The notes below the pieces were generated by a model, which was given only the letters and a program-made list of their open reading frames with translations, was not told the DNA's origin and did no database searches. Position numbers and translations under genes: made by a program. A DNA stretch of 64,000 nt from an uncultured Bacteroidales bacterium (GTDB taxonomy: Bacteria > Bacteroidota > Bacteroidia > Bacteroidales > P3), in contig CALUHJ010000002.1 of the NCBI GenBank assembly GCA_944320415.1, positions 156,165 to 220,164 of the forward strand, in the 5' to 3' direction. Shown in pieces: positions 9,942 to 18,922 of the stretch (position 1 is the first letter of the stretch; every line of letters starts with the position of its first letter).

Positions 9942-11663
9942 CTACTGATTTATCCAACCTTGTACCTGTTCAAGCTTAAGCGCTGGTATGTCGACTTTAT
10001 TCTTTTTTCTCAAACCATTCAGGTCATTGAACAGTTTGTTAGGGTTTGCCTCCGCAAGCTCTTCCAACCTGTTTATCCCCGTTTTGCGAAGCAACGGAAT
10101 CCATTCCGAAGGCACTCCTTTCTCCCTGAACTGTTCGTCTGTGGATTGAACAATCTTTTTCTCCGGTTTCATTTGCGGGAAAAACAATACGTCCTGTATT
10201 GAAACAGAATCGGTCATAAGCATACACAATCGGTCTATACCTATACCCATACCTGAAGTAGGCGGCATGCCATACTCCAACGCCCTGACAAAATCGTAAT
10301 CGATATACATCGCTTCATCATCTCCTCTTTCCTGAAGCATCAACTGATCCTGGAATCTTTCCAACTGGTCTATCGGATCGTTCAATTCCGAGTATGCATT
10401 CGCAAGTTCCTTGCCGTTGACAAACAATTCAAAACGCTCGGTCAAGCCTTCAATCGTCCTGTGTTTCTTAGTAAGAGGCGACATTTCCTTTGGATAGTCG
10501 TAAACAAAAGTAGGTTGAATGTAATGTTCCTCACATTTTGCACCGAATATTTCGTCTATCAACTTGCCTTTCCCCATAGTCTGGTCAACCTCTATACCCA
10601 ACTTCCCGCAAGCCTCGAAAAGTTGTGTCTCATCCATTTCATATATATCATAACCGGTATATTGCAAAATGGAATCCCGCATAGTGACCCTCGCAAAGGG
10701 ACGCTTGAAATCCAGAACCTTGTCCGCCAACTTTACCTTAGTCTGTCCGTGCAACGCCAAGGCTACCCGCTCTATCATACGCTCGGTAAAATCCATCATC
10801 CAAAAGTAATCCTTGTAGGCTACGTAAATCTCCATGGCCGTAAACTCTGGATTGTGCGTACGGTCCATGCCTTCGTTGCGGAAATTCCTCGAAAACTCAT
10901 AGACCCCTTCAAATCCGCCCACTATAAGTCTTTTCAAATACAATTCGTTTGCAATACGCAGATACAACGGAATGTTCAAGGTGTTGTGGTGAGTGACGAA
11001 AGGTCGGGCCGATGCCCCTCCAGGTATGGATTGAAGCACTGGCGTCTCTACCTCAAGGTAACCGCACTGGTTGAAAAACTCCCTTATGGTGTTTATTATC
11101 TTGGTCCTCTTTACAAAAACATCCTTTATGCCCGGATTAACTATCAAATCAAGATAGCGTTGACGGTATCTCTGCTCGGTATCGGTAAAGGCGTCATACA
11201 CCTTGCCGTCCTTTTCCTTGACAATGGGCAAAGGACGTACGGATTTGCACAAAACGCAAAATTCCTTCACATGAATGGATATCTCACCCATCTGCGTAGT
11301 GAATACAAAACCCTTTACACCTATTATGTCCCCTATGTCCAGAAGTTTCTTGAAAACAGTATTGTACATCGTTTTGTCCTCACCGGGACAAATCTCATCG
11401 CGCTTTACATATATCTGTATCTTTCCGTAAGCATCCTGCAACTCGGCAAACGAAGCCGCCCCCATGATTCTCCTGCTCATTATCCTGCCGGCAAGAGATA
11501 CGCTTTGGTACAGACCGTTGTCCTTTGGATAATTCTCCAATATGTCACACGTCTTCGCATTTACCTCATACAAAGGGGCAGGGTAAGGTTCTATGCCCAG
11601 TTTTCTCAATTGTTCTACGGATTGTCTTCTGAAAATCTCCTGTTCACTCAATTCGTTGTTCAT
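9942..11663 (-). CDS. lysS: Lysine--tRNA ligase, class II
   Basis: Charges tRNA-Lys. The 573-residue protein has an N-terminal OB-fold anticodon domain (about 50-160, LAGRIMSRRIMGAASFAELQD in parts) and a class IIb catalytic core with motif 2 FRNEGMDRTHNPEF and motif 3 GMGIGIDRLCMLM. About 75 residues after motif 3 (FFPQMKPEKK onwards) form a C-terminal extension, a layout seen in LysS of Bacteroidota, including a possible helix-hairpin-helix (LRKTGINRLEELAEANPNKL). It leads the lysS-ctp-purM operon. Confidence 0.96.
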   Translation of the reverse strand: MNNELSEQEIFRRQSVEQLRKLGIEPYPAPLYEVNAKTCDILENYPKDNGLYQSVSLAGRIMSRRIMGAASFAELQDAYGKIQIYVKRDEICPGEDKTMYNTVFKKLLDIGDIIGVKGFVFTTQMGEISIHVKEFCVLCKSVRPLPIVKEKDGKVYDAFTDTEQRYRQRYLDLIVNPGIKDVFVKRTKIINTIREFFNQCGYLEVETPVLQSIPGGASARPFVTHHNTLNIPLYLRIANELYLKRLIVGGFEGVYEFSRNFRNEGMDRTHNPEFTAMEIYVAYKDYFWMMDFTERMIERVALALHGQTKVKLADKVLDFKRPFARVTMRDSILQYTGYDIYEMDETQLFEACGKLGIEVDQTMGKGKLIDEIFGAKCEEHYIQPTFVYDYPKEMSPLTKKHRTIEGLTERFELFVNGKELANAYSELNDPIDQLERFQDQLMLQERGDDEAMYIDYDFVRALEYGMPPTSGMGIGIDRLCMLMTDSVSIQDVLFFPQMKPEKKIVQSTDEQFREKGVPSEWIPLLRKTGINRLEELAEANPNKLFNDLNGLRKKNKVDIPALKLEQVQGWINQ

Positions 11664-11692
11664 AACCTCGTATTTGTCACAAATTTATCCTG

Positions 11693-11700
11693 CAAATTTA
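11693..11700 (-). promoter_or_regulatory. -7 box upstream of lysS
   Basis: TAAATTTG on the minus strand, with TTG at 11721-11719 about 18 bases further upstream, fits the Bacteroidota promoter form. It lies 30 bases before the lysS start. The divergent region 11664-11867 also serves the gene at 11868, for which I see no clear promoter. Confidence 0.5.
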
Positions 11701-11867
11701 CTTATTTATTTGGAAAAACAAGAAAATATCTTTCCTCCGCCAACCTCTGTACCATATTTGACACGTATAAAATGCAATTTTGTGTCCGACATGCATTGTA
11801 GTATCGGAAAAAGCAGTAATTTTACAGAATTGTTTTGAGAGTTAACAATAAAGAATCAAGGATAAAT

Positions 11868-12677
11868 ATGAACGGGTTTCAGGAAGAACTGCATGCTTTG
11901 ACCCAGGAATTTCAAAGAGCGTGCGAAAGGGTTTGTTCAAGTGAGGAGGTGTCACAACTGGATGTTGATGTATTGAGAAGGAAAATGCGCAAGATGTATG
12001 ATTTTCTTTTGTCTGCCCCTTACGAAGCACAAAAACGTATTGCGCATCAGTCGCATGAGGATGAAAACATTGTGATTCAACGGATTGAAACGCCTGTGGC
12101 AGAGGAAGAACCGGCAATTCAGAATACTGTTGCAAATCAGGACATTAGCGAAACAAAGAAAGAAGAAAACGAATTCAGAAAAGAAAAAATCGAAATCAAG
12201 AAAGAAAACGACGAAACAAAGAAAGAGGAAACGCAACCTGTAATCGAACAGAAGGAAGAAGAACCCGAACAGGAGGAAATCAGAAATGAGGAGCATCAGA
12301 AGCAGGAATCCGCTTCGGTTTTGACTTATCTTCACGAGAACATAATGAAGGAGCATTCCGACAGGTCAAAATCAGGAGGTTCAACCCTGGATTTGTTTAT
12401 CGACAAACCTGTTTCCATTGCGGAAAGATTTGAAAACAAAAACAGGAGTGACCTTAGGACAGCTATAGGAGTAAGTGAGAAGTTCCTTTTCATAAACGAC
12501 CTGTTTTCGGGAAACCTGAAAGACTACACGGATTTTATAAGTCAGTTGAACCAGGCCTCCACATTGGAAATGTCCATGACCGTAATAGAGGAAATGAGGC
12601 ATAAAAGGAAATGGGCAAACAATTCTCTTGCATATACAACATTAAGAACATTGATAGAAACCCGTTTCAAGAAGTAG
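11868..12677 (+). CDS. Conserved hypothetical protein with charged linker carrying repeat-derived segments
   Basis: Function not recognised. The ATG at 11868 is preferred over an upstream TTG at 11835. The 269 residues fall into three parts: a helical N-terminal region (1-60, FQEELHALTQEF), a Lys/Glu-rich low-complexity linker (about 75-145), and a C-terminal domain of about 100 residues (IGVSEKFLFINDLFSG, FISQLNQASTLEM) of a kind I know from other Bacteroidota hypothetical proteins. Residues 95-107 (ETKKEENEFRKEK) and 116-121 come from the dispersed repeat also found in the anti-sigma gene at 26.9 kb. It is 3 bases before gmk and probably in the same operon. Confidence 0.75.
   Translation: MNGFQEELHALTQEFQRACERVCSSEEVSQLDVDVLRRKMRKMYDFLLSAPYEAQKRIAHQSHEDENIVIQRIETPVAEEEPAIQNTVANQDISETKKEENEFRKEKIEIKKENDETKKEETQPVIEQKEEEPEQEEIRNEEHQKQESASVLTYLHENIMKEHSDRSKSGGSTLDLFIDKPVSIAERFENKNRSDLRTAIGVSEKFLFINDLFSGNLKDYTDFISQLNQASTLEMSMTVIEEMRHKRKWANNSLAYTTLRTLIETRFKK
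12150..12229 (+). repeat. In-frame copies of the dispersed GGATTCAG-type repeat inside a gene
   Basis: 12150-12189 is identical at 37 of 40 bases to the reverse strand of 26864-26903 in the anti-sigma gene, and both are read in the same frame (E-T-K-K-E-x-N-x-F-R-K-E-K). A shorter second copy of the GAAACAAAGAAAGA part lies at 12213-12229, also in frame, and AATCAAGAAAGAAAA between them matches the repeat arm at 41.48 kb. Confidence 0.8.
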
Positions 12678-12680
12678 CAA

Positions 12681-13274
12681 ATGAAAGGAGTTCTTATATT
12701 TTCCGCTCCTTCGGGAAGTGGCAAGACAACAATATTGAAACGGATATTCGACAAATATCCCCGTATGTTCGGCTTTTCCATATCGGCCACAAACCGGCCT
12801 GCGCGTCCCGGAGAAGAAGACGGAAAGGATTATTATTTTCTGTCCGACGAATTGATGAAAGAAAAAATCGATAGAGGAGATTTTCTCGAATGGGAAGAGG
12901 TTTATCAGGGCAGATATTACGGTACGTTGCGTTCGGAGCTTGACAGGATTTGGTCGGAGGGAAAAGTCGTGGTGTTCGATGTGGATGTAAAGGGCGGAGT
13001 CAACATAAAAAGAATGCTTAAGGACAATGCGTTTTCAATATTCATAATGCCACCTGGTGTTGAAGAGTTGGAAAACAGACTGAGACTGAGAGGAACGGAA
13101 ACGGAAGAAAGTATAAAGGAAAGGATATCAAGAGCGAGGATGGAGCTTTCTATGGCCTGCAACTTCGACAAGGTGATTCTGAACGATGATTTGCAGGAAG
13201 CGGTAAAGACCGTAGAGGAGACAATACTGCAACAAATGGAAAAATGGAACGTTAAGTTTGAAACGAATTTATGA
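12681..13274 (+). CDS. gmk: Guanylate kinase
   Basis: Phosphorylates GMP to GDP with ATP. The 197-residue protein starts with the P-loop SAPSGSGKTT (about 8-17), then the GMP-binding region SISATNRPARPGEEDGKDYYF and EWEEVYQGRYYGT, and the lid with RLRLRGTETEESIKERI. Length is standard. It starts 3 bases after the upstream hypothetical gene and ends 3 bases before the cyclase-like gene, so all four genes 11868-15113 probably form one transcript. Confidence 0.96.
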   Translation: MKGVLIFSAPSGSGKTTILKRIFDKYPRMFGFSISATNRPARPGEEDGKDYYFLSDELMKEKIDRGDFLEWEEVYQGRYYGTLRSELDRIWSEGKVVVFDVDVKGGVNIKRMLKDNAFSIFIMPPGVEELENRLRLRGTETEESIKERISRARMELSMACNFDKVILNDDLQEAVKTVEETILQQMEKWNVKFETNL

Positions 13275-13277
13275 TAT

Positions 13278-13907
13278 ATGATTAACAGAAACTACCTTTG
13301 CTCGTTGGAGCTTATAGCCTTTGATGATAATGTAATGAAATACGGGGCTGACATGCTGAAAATAAGACTTGAGAAGATAATAAAGGACATAAATTACGCT
13401 GCATCACAACGGAAATGTCCCATAAAGAGTTTCAATATGGGCAGTCGTCTTGTTTTCATGACGCATGGGGATGATGATGAGACATTATCCGATTTTCTGT
13501 CTTTTCTTTTCGATTACAACAAACAGGCTATTTTGTTCGGTTATCCTCACAAGGGGGTATTGCTGTTGCAGGAGCAGACAATGATGAGCGGTAACGGTGT
13601 TGAGGTTGTGAATTCCAAGGCTTTGATAGAATCGGAAATACTGCTCGGCAAACAGAATATTGCCGGAATATCAACTTGTCCGGATTTGTTTGAGCGTAAG
13701 AAAGACATCATGGGCAGATATTTTTCATTTTTTGACGGTTTTATTCTTTTGAATCTGATAAGACACAAGTTGGCGGACATTGCCTTATCGGGAATGACAA
13801 GCAGTGTAGAATCCAATTTCGCCAAGATAGGTATAAAAGATTCCTTTTGCGGATTTTCCGACCTGAAAGATAATGTCTGCAAATTCCTGAGAGAACAAAA
13901 CAAATAG
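13278..13907 (+). CDS. Hypothetical protein, possibly a degenerate class III nucleotidyl cyclase domain
   Basis: No family is recognised with certainty. The 209 residues have a strand-helix-strand start (YLCSLELIAFDDNV) followed by a helix and SFNMGSRLVFM, then HKGVLLLQEQTMM and VEVVNSKALIESEIL with IAGISTC. The order resembles the cyclase pattern (Asp strand, GD strand, GI.xG, G..vn.AarL, i.iS). The second metal Asp would be replaced (MGSRL), so if related it is probably catalytically inactive. It sits 9 bases before a SpoIIE-type phosphatase, suggesting a shared signalling role. The cyclase link is my inference and weak. Confidence 0.45.
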   Translation: MINRNYLCSLELIAFDDNVMKYGADMLKIRLEKIIKDINYAASQRKCPIKSFNMGSRLVFMTHGDDDETLSDFLSFLFDYNKQAILFGYPHKGVLLLQEQTMMSGNGVEVVNSKALIESEILLGKQNIAGISTCPDLFERKKDIMGRYFSFFDGFILLNLIRHKLADIALSGMTSSVESNFAKIGIKDSFCGFSDLKDNVCKFLREQNK

Positions 13908-13916
13908 GGACAGTTT

Positions 13917-15113
13917 ATGGATTATGATTCCACCTTTTATGTAGAGACGGCGTCCTGCCAACGAAATCACAAAGGCGAATTCATATGCGGCGATGTCTTC
14001 CTTTCCAAGAAACTGAAAGAGGAAAAAAGAACACTGGCCGTGCTTGCCGATGGCATGGGTCACGGAGTGAAGGCGAACGTATTGGCCACATTGACCTCTA
14101 CAATGGCAATCAATTTTGCCGAAGAACACAAAGATGCCAAGACTATCGCCGAAATCATAATGAGAACGTTGCCTATATGTAGCGAACGCAAGACAAGTTA
14201 CGCCACTTTTACCATAGTTGACATAAACAACAGGGAAGTAAACATCTTGGAATATGACAATCCCTTGTGTCTTGTGATGAGAGGGGGCAATATTTTTGAA
14301 CCAGAATGGAATTGTCTTATATTGGAAGGCGTTGACCAACAAGGCCGCGGTCAGGAAATAATGACATGCAGTTTCCGTCCCATGAGAGAGGACAGAATCA
14401 TTTTTATTTCCGATGGAGTCACGCAGTCGGGGATGGGAAACGACAACATGCTTTTGGGATGGGGACGTGATGCCTATGTAGATTTTGTAAGGGATACCAT
14501 ACTTCATGAGAGGTACATTTCGGCTTCAAAACTGGCACAGAGAGTTGTAAACAGGGCTTACGGCAATGATAATTTTGCATCGAAGGATGACACAAGTTGC
14601 GGAGTTATTTACTTCAGGTATCCGCGCAGACTTATAATCGCCACAGGTCCTCCCTTTGACATGAGCAAGGATGCGGAGTATGTTCAAAAGGTAAAGGATT
14701 TCAACGGATACAAAATAATTTCCGGAGCGACTACGGCAGAGATTTTCTCAAGACATTTGGGAGCTGAGATAGTTGATGACTATGAACACATGGATCCCAC
14801 CCTACCTCCGATGAGCAGAATGGAAGGAGTAGACTTGGTGACGGAAGGAGTTTTGACCTTAAACAAGGTCTTAACCATATTGGATACTGAAAATGCAACA
14901 ATGACAATACATGGGGAAGGACCTGCCGACAAGATTGTGGACATGTTGATAAACAGTGATGACATTCATATTCTGGTTGGAACCAAAATCAACCAGGCTC
15001 ATCATGATCCGAGCCTTCCTGTGGAAATAGAAATAAGGAAAAGCATTGTCAAAAGACTTGTTGATTTATTGGAAAAGAAATACATGAAAGATGTGTCGGT
15101 GGAATATTTGTAG
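13917..15113 (+). CDS. SpoIIE-family (PP2C-type) protein serine phosphatase
   Basis: Predicted metal-dependent Ser/Thr protein phosphatase. In the N-terminal ~235 residues the PP2C metal aspartates are visible in VLADGMGHG (about 40-48), IFISDGVTQSG and KDDTSCGVIYF. About 160 further residues form a separate C-terminal domain (RRLIIATGPPFDMSKDAEYVQK, KIISGATTAEIFSRHLGAEI) which I know from SpoIIE proteins encoded with [FeFe] hydrogenase genes in anaerobes; no hydrogenase gene is in this window. No sensor, GAF or HAMP region is present. It is the last gene of the gmk cluster. Confidence 0.82.
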   Translation: MDYDSTFYVETASCQRNHKGEFICGDVFLSKKLKEEKRTLAVLADGMGHGVKANVLATLTSTMAINFAEEHKDAKTIAEIIMRTLPICSERKTSYATFTIVDINNREVNILEYDNPLCLVMRGGNIFEPEWNCLILEGVDQQGRGQEIMTCSFRPMREDRIIFISDGVTQSGMGNDNMLLGWGRDAYVDFVRDTILHERYISASKLAQRVVNRAYGNDNFASKDDTSCGVIYFRYPRRLIIATGPPFDMSKDAEYVQKVKDFNGYKIISGATTAEIFSRHLGAEIVDDYEHMDPTLPPMSRMEGVDLVTEGVLTLNKVLTILDTENATMTIHGEGPADKIVDMLINSDDIHILVGTKINQAHHDPSLPVEIEIRKSIVKRLVDLLEKKYMKDVSVEYL

Positions 15114-15157
15114 TATCTGCAAAATGCGTTTGTTATAATCGGTAAATATTTTTTTTA

Positions 15158-15165
15158 TATCTTTG
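15158..15165 (+). promoter_or_regulatory. -7 box before the Sel1-repeat genes
   Basis: TATCTTTG fits TAnnTTTG and lies 24 bases before the 15189 start. A TTTG at 15129-15132 is upstream but at a long spacing (25 bases). Confidence 0.45.
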
Positions 15166-15188
15166 TTTTCTGAAAATGACATAAGGTA

Positions 15189-15770
15189 ATGATTAAAAGA
15201 ATTCTATTAACGATATCCGTTTTGTTTTACGCAATAAGTCTGTTTTCACAAACATACGTAAGAGATGCAGAACAGGGGAGTGCCAATGCACAATACAGGC
15301 TGGGAAGAATGTATGAAAGAGCTGACAGAATGCCGAAAGACATAAGCAAGGCCGTTTACTGGTACAAGAAGGCAGCTGAACAGAATCATCCTAAGGCCAT
15401 AATGGCTCTTGGAGAGTTATATTATTATGGCGTAGAGGTTAAACAAAACATGCATCTTGCTTTCAAATATTTCAATGAGGCGGCAGGATATAACAATTAC
15501 GAGGCTTGTTATTGTCTTGGTGAGATGTACGAGCAGGGAGTGGGTGTTGCAAAACATCTGCCTACGGCCTACAAGTGGTACAAAAAGGCTGCGGATGAAG
15601 GAGGTTTGGCAAAAGCCCAATTCAAAGTAGGAAAAATGTTTTACTTCGGAGATGGTGTAAAACAGGATATAGCACAAGGAATAAACTATATAAAGTTGGC
15701 ATTCAACAACGGTTATCCGACCGCAATGGAATTTTGGAATGAAAATCAGTTATGGCGATATGAACAATAG
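15189..15770 (+). CDS. Secreted Sel1-like (TPR-type) repeat protein
   Basis: The 193-residue product has an N-terminal signal peptide (ISVLFYAISLFSQ, cleavage near 20) and four Sel1-type repeats of about 36 residues, each with the A.y.LG.mY..G.g...d...A..wy.kAA pattern (NAQYRLGRMYERADRM, KAIMALGELYYYGVEV, EACYCLGEMYEQGVGV, KAQFKVGKMFYFGDGV). Such solenoids usually mediate protein contacts. The partner is unknown. It overlaps the start of the next Sel1 gene, a likely tandem duplicate. Confidence 0.85.
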   Translation: MIKRILLTISVLFYAISLFSQTYVRDAEQGSANAQYRLGRMYERADRMPKDISKAVYWYKKAAEQNHPKAIMALGELYYYGVEVKQNMHLAFKYFNEAAGYNNYEACYCLGEMYEQGVGVAKHLPTAYKWYKKAADEGGLAKAQFKVGKMFYFGDGVKQDIAQGINYIKLAFNNGYPTAMEFWNENQLWRYEQ

Positions 15771-16848
15771 ACTGAATATATCAATATTGTTTTTGGGCAT
15801 CTTTATTTTTTCAAACATTGCCTTACAGTGTCAGAATCTGCTTTTGAAAGCGAAAGGCGGCAACATACAGGCACAATACGAACTTGCCACCCAGTATTAC
15901 GACGGTATAGGTCAGATACAAAGTTACAAGGATGCTTTTGTTTGGTATAAGAAGGCAGCAGAGAAAAATCATGTGGAGTCTTGTTACCGTGTAGGCGAAA
16001 TGTATGAAAAAGGTTTGGGATGTACTGCAAGTGAACGTATGGCTTTCGGCTTTTATATGCAAGCCGCAGAAAGAGGTCATGCCGCATCCCAGTTGAAAGT
16101 GGCGCAGATGTTTGAAGAAGGTACAGGCACAATAGAAAGCAAATCGAGAGCTTATCTCTGGTACAGATTGTGTGCAGACAGAGGAGATGCGTTTGCATGC
16201 AGAAAAATGGGAGACTTTTATTTTAATGCCGAAGTTGTGGAAAAGGATTTTGTGGAAGCCAAATATTGGTACGAAAAGGCAGCTAATAAAGGTGACATAT
16301 ATGCCATGCAAAATCTTGCATACATATATGCTGTGGGCGAAAGTGTTGCTCCCAATTATAAAAAGGCATCGGAATTGCTTGAAGAACCGTTGAAACACAA
16401 CATGGCTCTGGCTCAATACGTCAAGGCGTATCTTTTGGAAAACGGTTTTTATGAATCACGTAACAAAACGAAAGCATTGGAATATTATGCCAAGGCTGCA
16501 GCACAAGGAATCGAACAAGCGCAGGAAGTGATAGCGATACACGCCTATCAAACCCAGGGAAACATAGATGAACTGTTGCAATTGAAAAAAATAAACAGGA
16601 TAGAGTCCTATTATATTCTGGGTAAGGCTTATGTTGAAGGGCATTTGGTGAAAAAGGATATAAAGAAAGGCATGAACTATCTTTCCATTGCGGCCGACCA
16701 GAACAGTGCTGAGGCTAACTTTGAACTGGGAAGGTTGTACAAGGAGGGAAAAGGTGTCAGACGCAATATCAAGAAAGCAAATGCTTATTTGGAATCGGCC
16801 GCGGCATTGGGCTCCGAACAGGCAAAGAATTATCTGTCCGAAAATTAA
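15760..16848 (+). CDS. Secreted Sel1-like (TPR-type) repeat protein, larger paralogue
   Basis: I chose the ATG at 15760 (MNNRLNISILFLGIFIFSN, a signal peptide) over the ATG at 15739, which would put a charged lead before it. The 362 residues contain about eight Sel1 repeats, for example AQYELATQYYDGIGQ, SCYRVGEMYEKGLGC, ASQLKVAQMFEEGTGT and ANFELGRLYKEGKGV. It overlaps the preceding Sel1 gene by 11 bases and is presumably translated with it. No catalytic domain is seen. Confidence 0.85.
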   Translation: MNNRLNISILFLGIFIFSNIALQCQNLLLKAKGGNIQAQYELATQYYDGIGQIQSYKDAFVWYKKAAEKNHVESCYRVGEMYEKGLGCTASERMAFGFYMQAAERGHAASQLKVAQMFEEGTGTIESKSRAYLWYRLCADRGDAFACRKMGDFYFNAEVVEKDFVEAKYWYEKAANKGDIYAMQNLAYIYAVGESVAPNYKKASELLEEPLKHNMALAQYVKAYLLENGFYESRNKTKALEYYAKAAAQGIEQAQEVIAIHAYQTQGNIDELLQLKKINRIESYYILGKAYVEGHLVKKDIKKGMNYLSIAADQNSAEANFELGRLYKEGKGVRRNIKKANAYLESAAALGSEQAKNYLSEN

Positions 16849-16889
16849 AAATCATCTTCTGAATTTTCAAACCTTCATAAATCATAATC

Positions 16890-18593
16890 ATGGCACAATT
16901 GGATGTCGTTGCGTGCAGAAATGCCGAAAAATGGCTTAAGAGCAGCATAGAGGAAAGCATCAAGCAAGAAATACGTTCAATGAAAGAGAGCAATGTTGAA
17001 GAATTCAATGATGCTTTCTATAAAACTCTGGAATTCGGAACGGGAGGATTAAGAGGTATAATGGGAATCGGAACCAACCGCATGAACATTTATACCGTTT
17101 CAATGACTACACAGGGTTTTTGCGACTACATAAAAGAGCAGAATCCTGGCAAGGAAATAAAGACTGTCATTTCCCATGACTGCAGAAACAACAGTAAGGA
17201 TTTTGCCTTGATAACGGCAAGAGTCATGGCAGCCAACGGATTCAAGGTTTTTTTGTTTGAGGACTTGAGACCTACACCAGAACTGTCCTTTGCTGTTCGT
17301 GAGCTTTGCGCCGATGCGGGAGTAATGATTACGGCATCACACAATCCCAAAGAATACAACGGATACAAGGCATATTGGAACGATGGCGCACAACTGACCG
17401 CCCCTCACGACGTCCTGGTAATAGAAAAAGTCAACGCAATAACGGATATCGCCCAGGTAAAAATACAAAACGACAATTCCAATATAACGTTCATAGGAGA
17501 GGATATGGACAACAAGTATCTGCAAATGGTCCATTCACTTTCAATGAACCGCAATGTAAGTGCAGGAAACAAGAACTTGAAAATAGTCTATACCCCTTTG
17601 CACGGTACGGGAATAATGCTTGTGCCAAAGGCTTTGAGGATGTACGGATTCAATAGCGTCCATCTGGTTGAAGCCCAAAGCATATGCGACGGCAATTTTC
17701 CTACCTGCGTTTCTCCGAACCCTGAAGAACCTGCCGCTTTGGACATGGGATTGAAACTCGCCAAACAAATAAACGCCGATATGTTGCTTGCAACCGACCC
17801 CGATGCGGACAGAGTTGCAACAGCCGTAAGAAACAAACGTAACGAATGGATTCCAATCAACGGAAATCAAATGGTTTCCCTGTTGACCTATTATCTGTTG
17901 GAGCGGAGAAAAGAACAAAACATGTTGAAACAAAACGATTTTGTCATAAACACTGTTGTAACGACAGATCTGGTAAAAGAAATTGCAAAGAGTTTCGATG
18001 TGAAATGTTACAGCGTCCTTACGGGATTCAAACATATAGCTGCCAAAATCAGGAATCTGCAAGGCAAGGAAAAATATATTGGAGGCGGAGAGGAAAGTTA
18101 TGGATATCTCATAGGTGATTCCGTAAGAGACAAGGATTCCGTTTCGGCTTGTTGTATTTTGGCCGAAATGGCGGAATGGGCATCAAAAAAAGGCTGGACA
18201 CTATATGAACTGCTGTTGGATATTTATATGAAATACGGCTTCTATCATGAAGAACAGGTTTCCATTGTACGCAAAGGAAAAAGCGGAGCAGCCCAAATAA
18301 AACAGATGATGTCCGATTTCAGAAACAACCCTCCAGAAAAGATAGACGGTACAAGGGTTGCGGATATCATAGATTACCTTAATACCGATGTCACACACCT
18401 GCCTGAATCCAATGTGTTGCAATATCTTTTGGAGGACGGCTGCAAAGTGTCCGTAAGACCTTCGGGAACGGAACCTAAAATAAAGTTTTATTTCAGTGTC
18501 AGGTTGGAATGTGATGCACAAAGCGACTTCCAATCTCTTAAAACAAAGGCATTGGAAAAAATAGACCGGATAAAACGGGAAATGAATCTGTAA
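16890..18593 (+). CDS. Phospho-sugar mutase (phosphoglucomutase/phosphomannomutase family)
   Basis: Interconverts hexose 1- and 6-phosphates through a phosphoserine. The 567 residues have all four family signatures: active-site TASHNPKEYNGYK, metal-binding ATDPDADRVATAV, sugar-binding GGGEESYGYL and phosphate-binding RPSGTEPKIKFY. Length matches the PGM2-like type common in Bacteroidota. Substrate preference (glucose, mannose or ribose phosphate) cannot be read from the sequence. Confidence 0.92.
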   Translation: MAQLDVVACRNAEKWLKSSIEESIKQEIRSMKESNVEEFNDAFYKTLEFGTGGLRGIMGIGTNRMNIYTVSMTTQGFCDYIKEQNPGKEIKTVISHDCRNNSKDFALITARVMAANGFKVFLFEDLRPTPELSFAVRELCADAGVMITASHNPKEYNGYKAYWNDGAQLTAPHDVLVIEKVNAITDIAQVKIQNDNSNITFIGEDMDNKYLQMVHSLSMNRNVSAGNKNLKIVYTPLHGTGIMLVPKALRMYGFNSVHLVEAQSICDGNFPTCVSPNPEEPAALDMGLKLAKQINADMLLATDPDADRVATAVRNKRNEWIPINGNQMVSLLTYYLLERRKEQNMLKQNDFVINTVVTTDLVKEIAKSFDVKCYSVLTGFKHIAAKIRNLQGKEKYIGGGEESYGYLIGDSVRDKDSVSACCILAEMAEWASKKGWTLYELLLDIYMKYGFYHEEQVSIVRKGKSGAAQIKQMMSDFRNNPPEKIDGTRVADIIDYLNTDVTHLPESNVLQYLLEDGCKVSVRPSGTEPKIKFYFSVRLECDAQSDFQSLKTKALEKIDRIKREMNL

Positions 18594-18738
18594 ACGATAC
18601 ATGGTTCGTTTATTGTGCTAAAAAACATGTAAAAACAGTCGAGATATTGCAAGGATAAAAAACCTGCAAACAAGTTTTGGCACATTGTCTGTGACATATT
18701 GGAAAACCAAACTCTCACAACTGTTTAACGGAATTTGA

Positions 18739-18796
18739 TTTGGGAAAAATGGATTCAGAAAAGAAAAAATTGTCTTCTGAATCCGTTTTTCCCAAA
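18739..18796 (+). repeat. Palindromic repeat, GGATTCAG family; likely terminator
   Basis: Arm 18739-18760 pairs with 18775-18796: a 22-bp stem with one T-G position and a 14-base loop. It contains the core GGATTCAGAAAAGAAA found at the other copies and ends in T-rich sequence before CCCAAA. Confidence 0.8.
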
Positions 18797-18869
18797 CTTT
18801 ATTCCATAAAACCGGTATCCGATTCCGGTTTTGCAAAGCCTGCATTCAATGAAATGCGAATAAATTTAC

Positions 18870-18877
18870 TATATTTG
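18870..18877 (+). promoter_or_regulatory. -7 box upstream of buk
   Basis: TATATTTG matches TAnnTTTG and lies 46 bases before the buk ATG. No -33 element is evident. Confidence 0.45.
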
Positions 18878-18922
18878 CAATTCGGAAGAAATAATGGTTG
18901 AAATTAGTAAAAAAATACAGAT

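Larger units (their letters stand above)
18594..18922. other. Intergenic region of 329 bases
   Basis: No coding region that I can support. It holds the long palindromic repeat at 18739-18796, which probably ends the mutase transcript, and the buk -7 box at 18870. A short ATTCCATAAAACCGG-ATCCGATTCCGGTTTTG palindrome (about 18807-18833) follows the repeat. The first 145 bases show nothing recognisable. Confidence 0.6.

Noticed and set aside
10461..11801. 446-codon open frame on the plus strand
   Set aside because: Antisense to lysS over nearly its whole length and without recognisable motifs; a codon-bias shadow.
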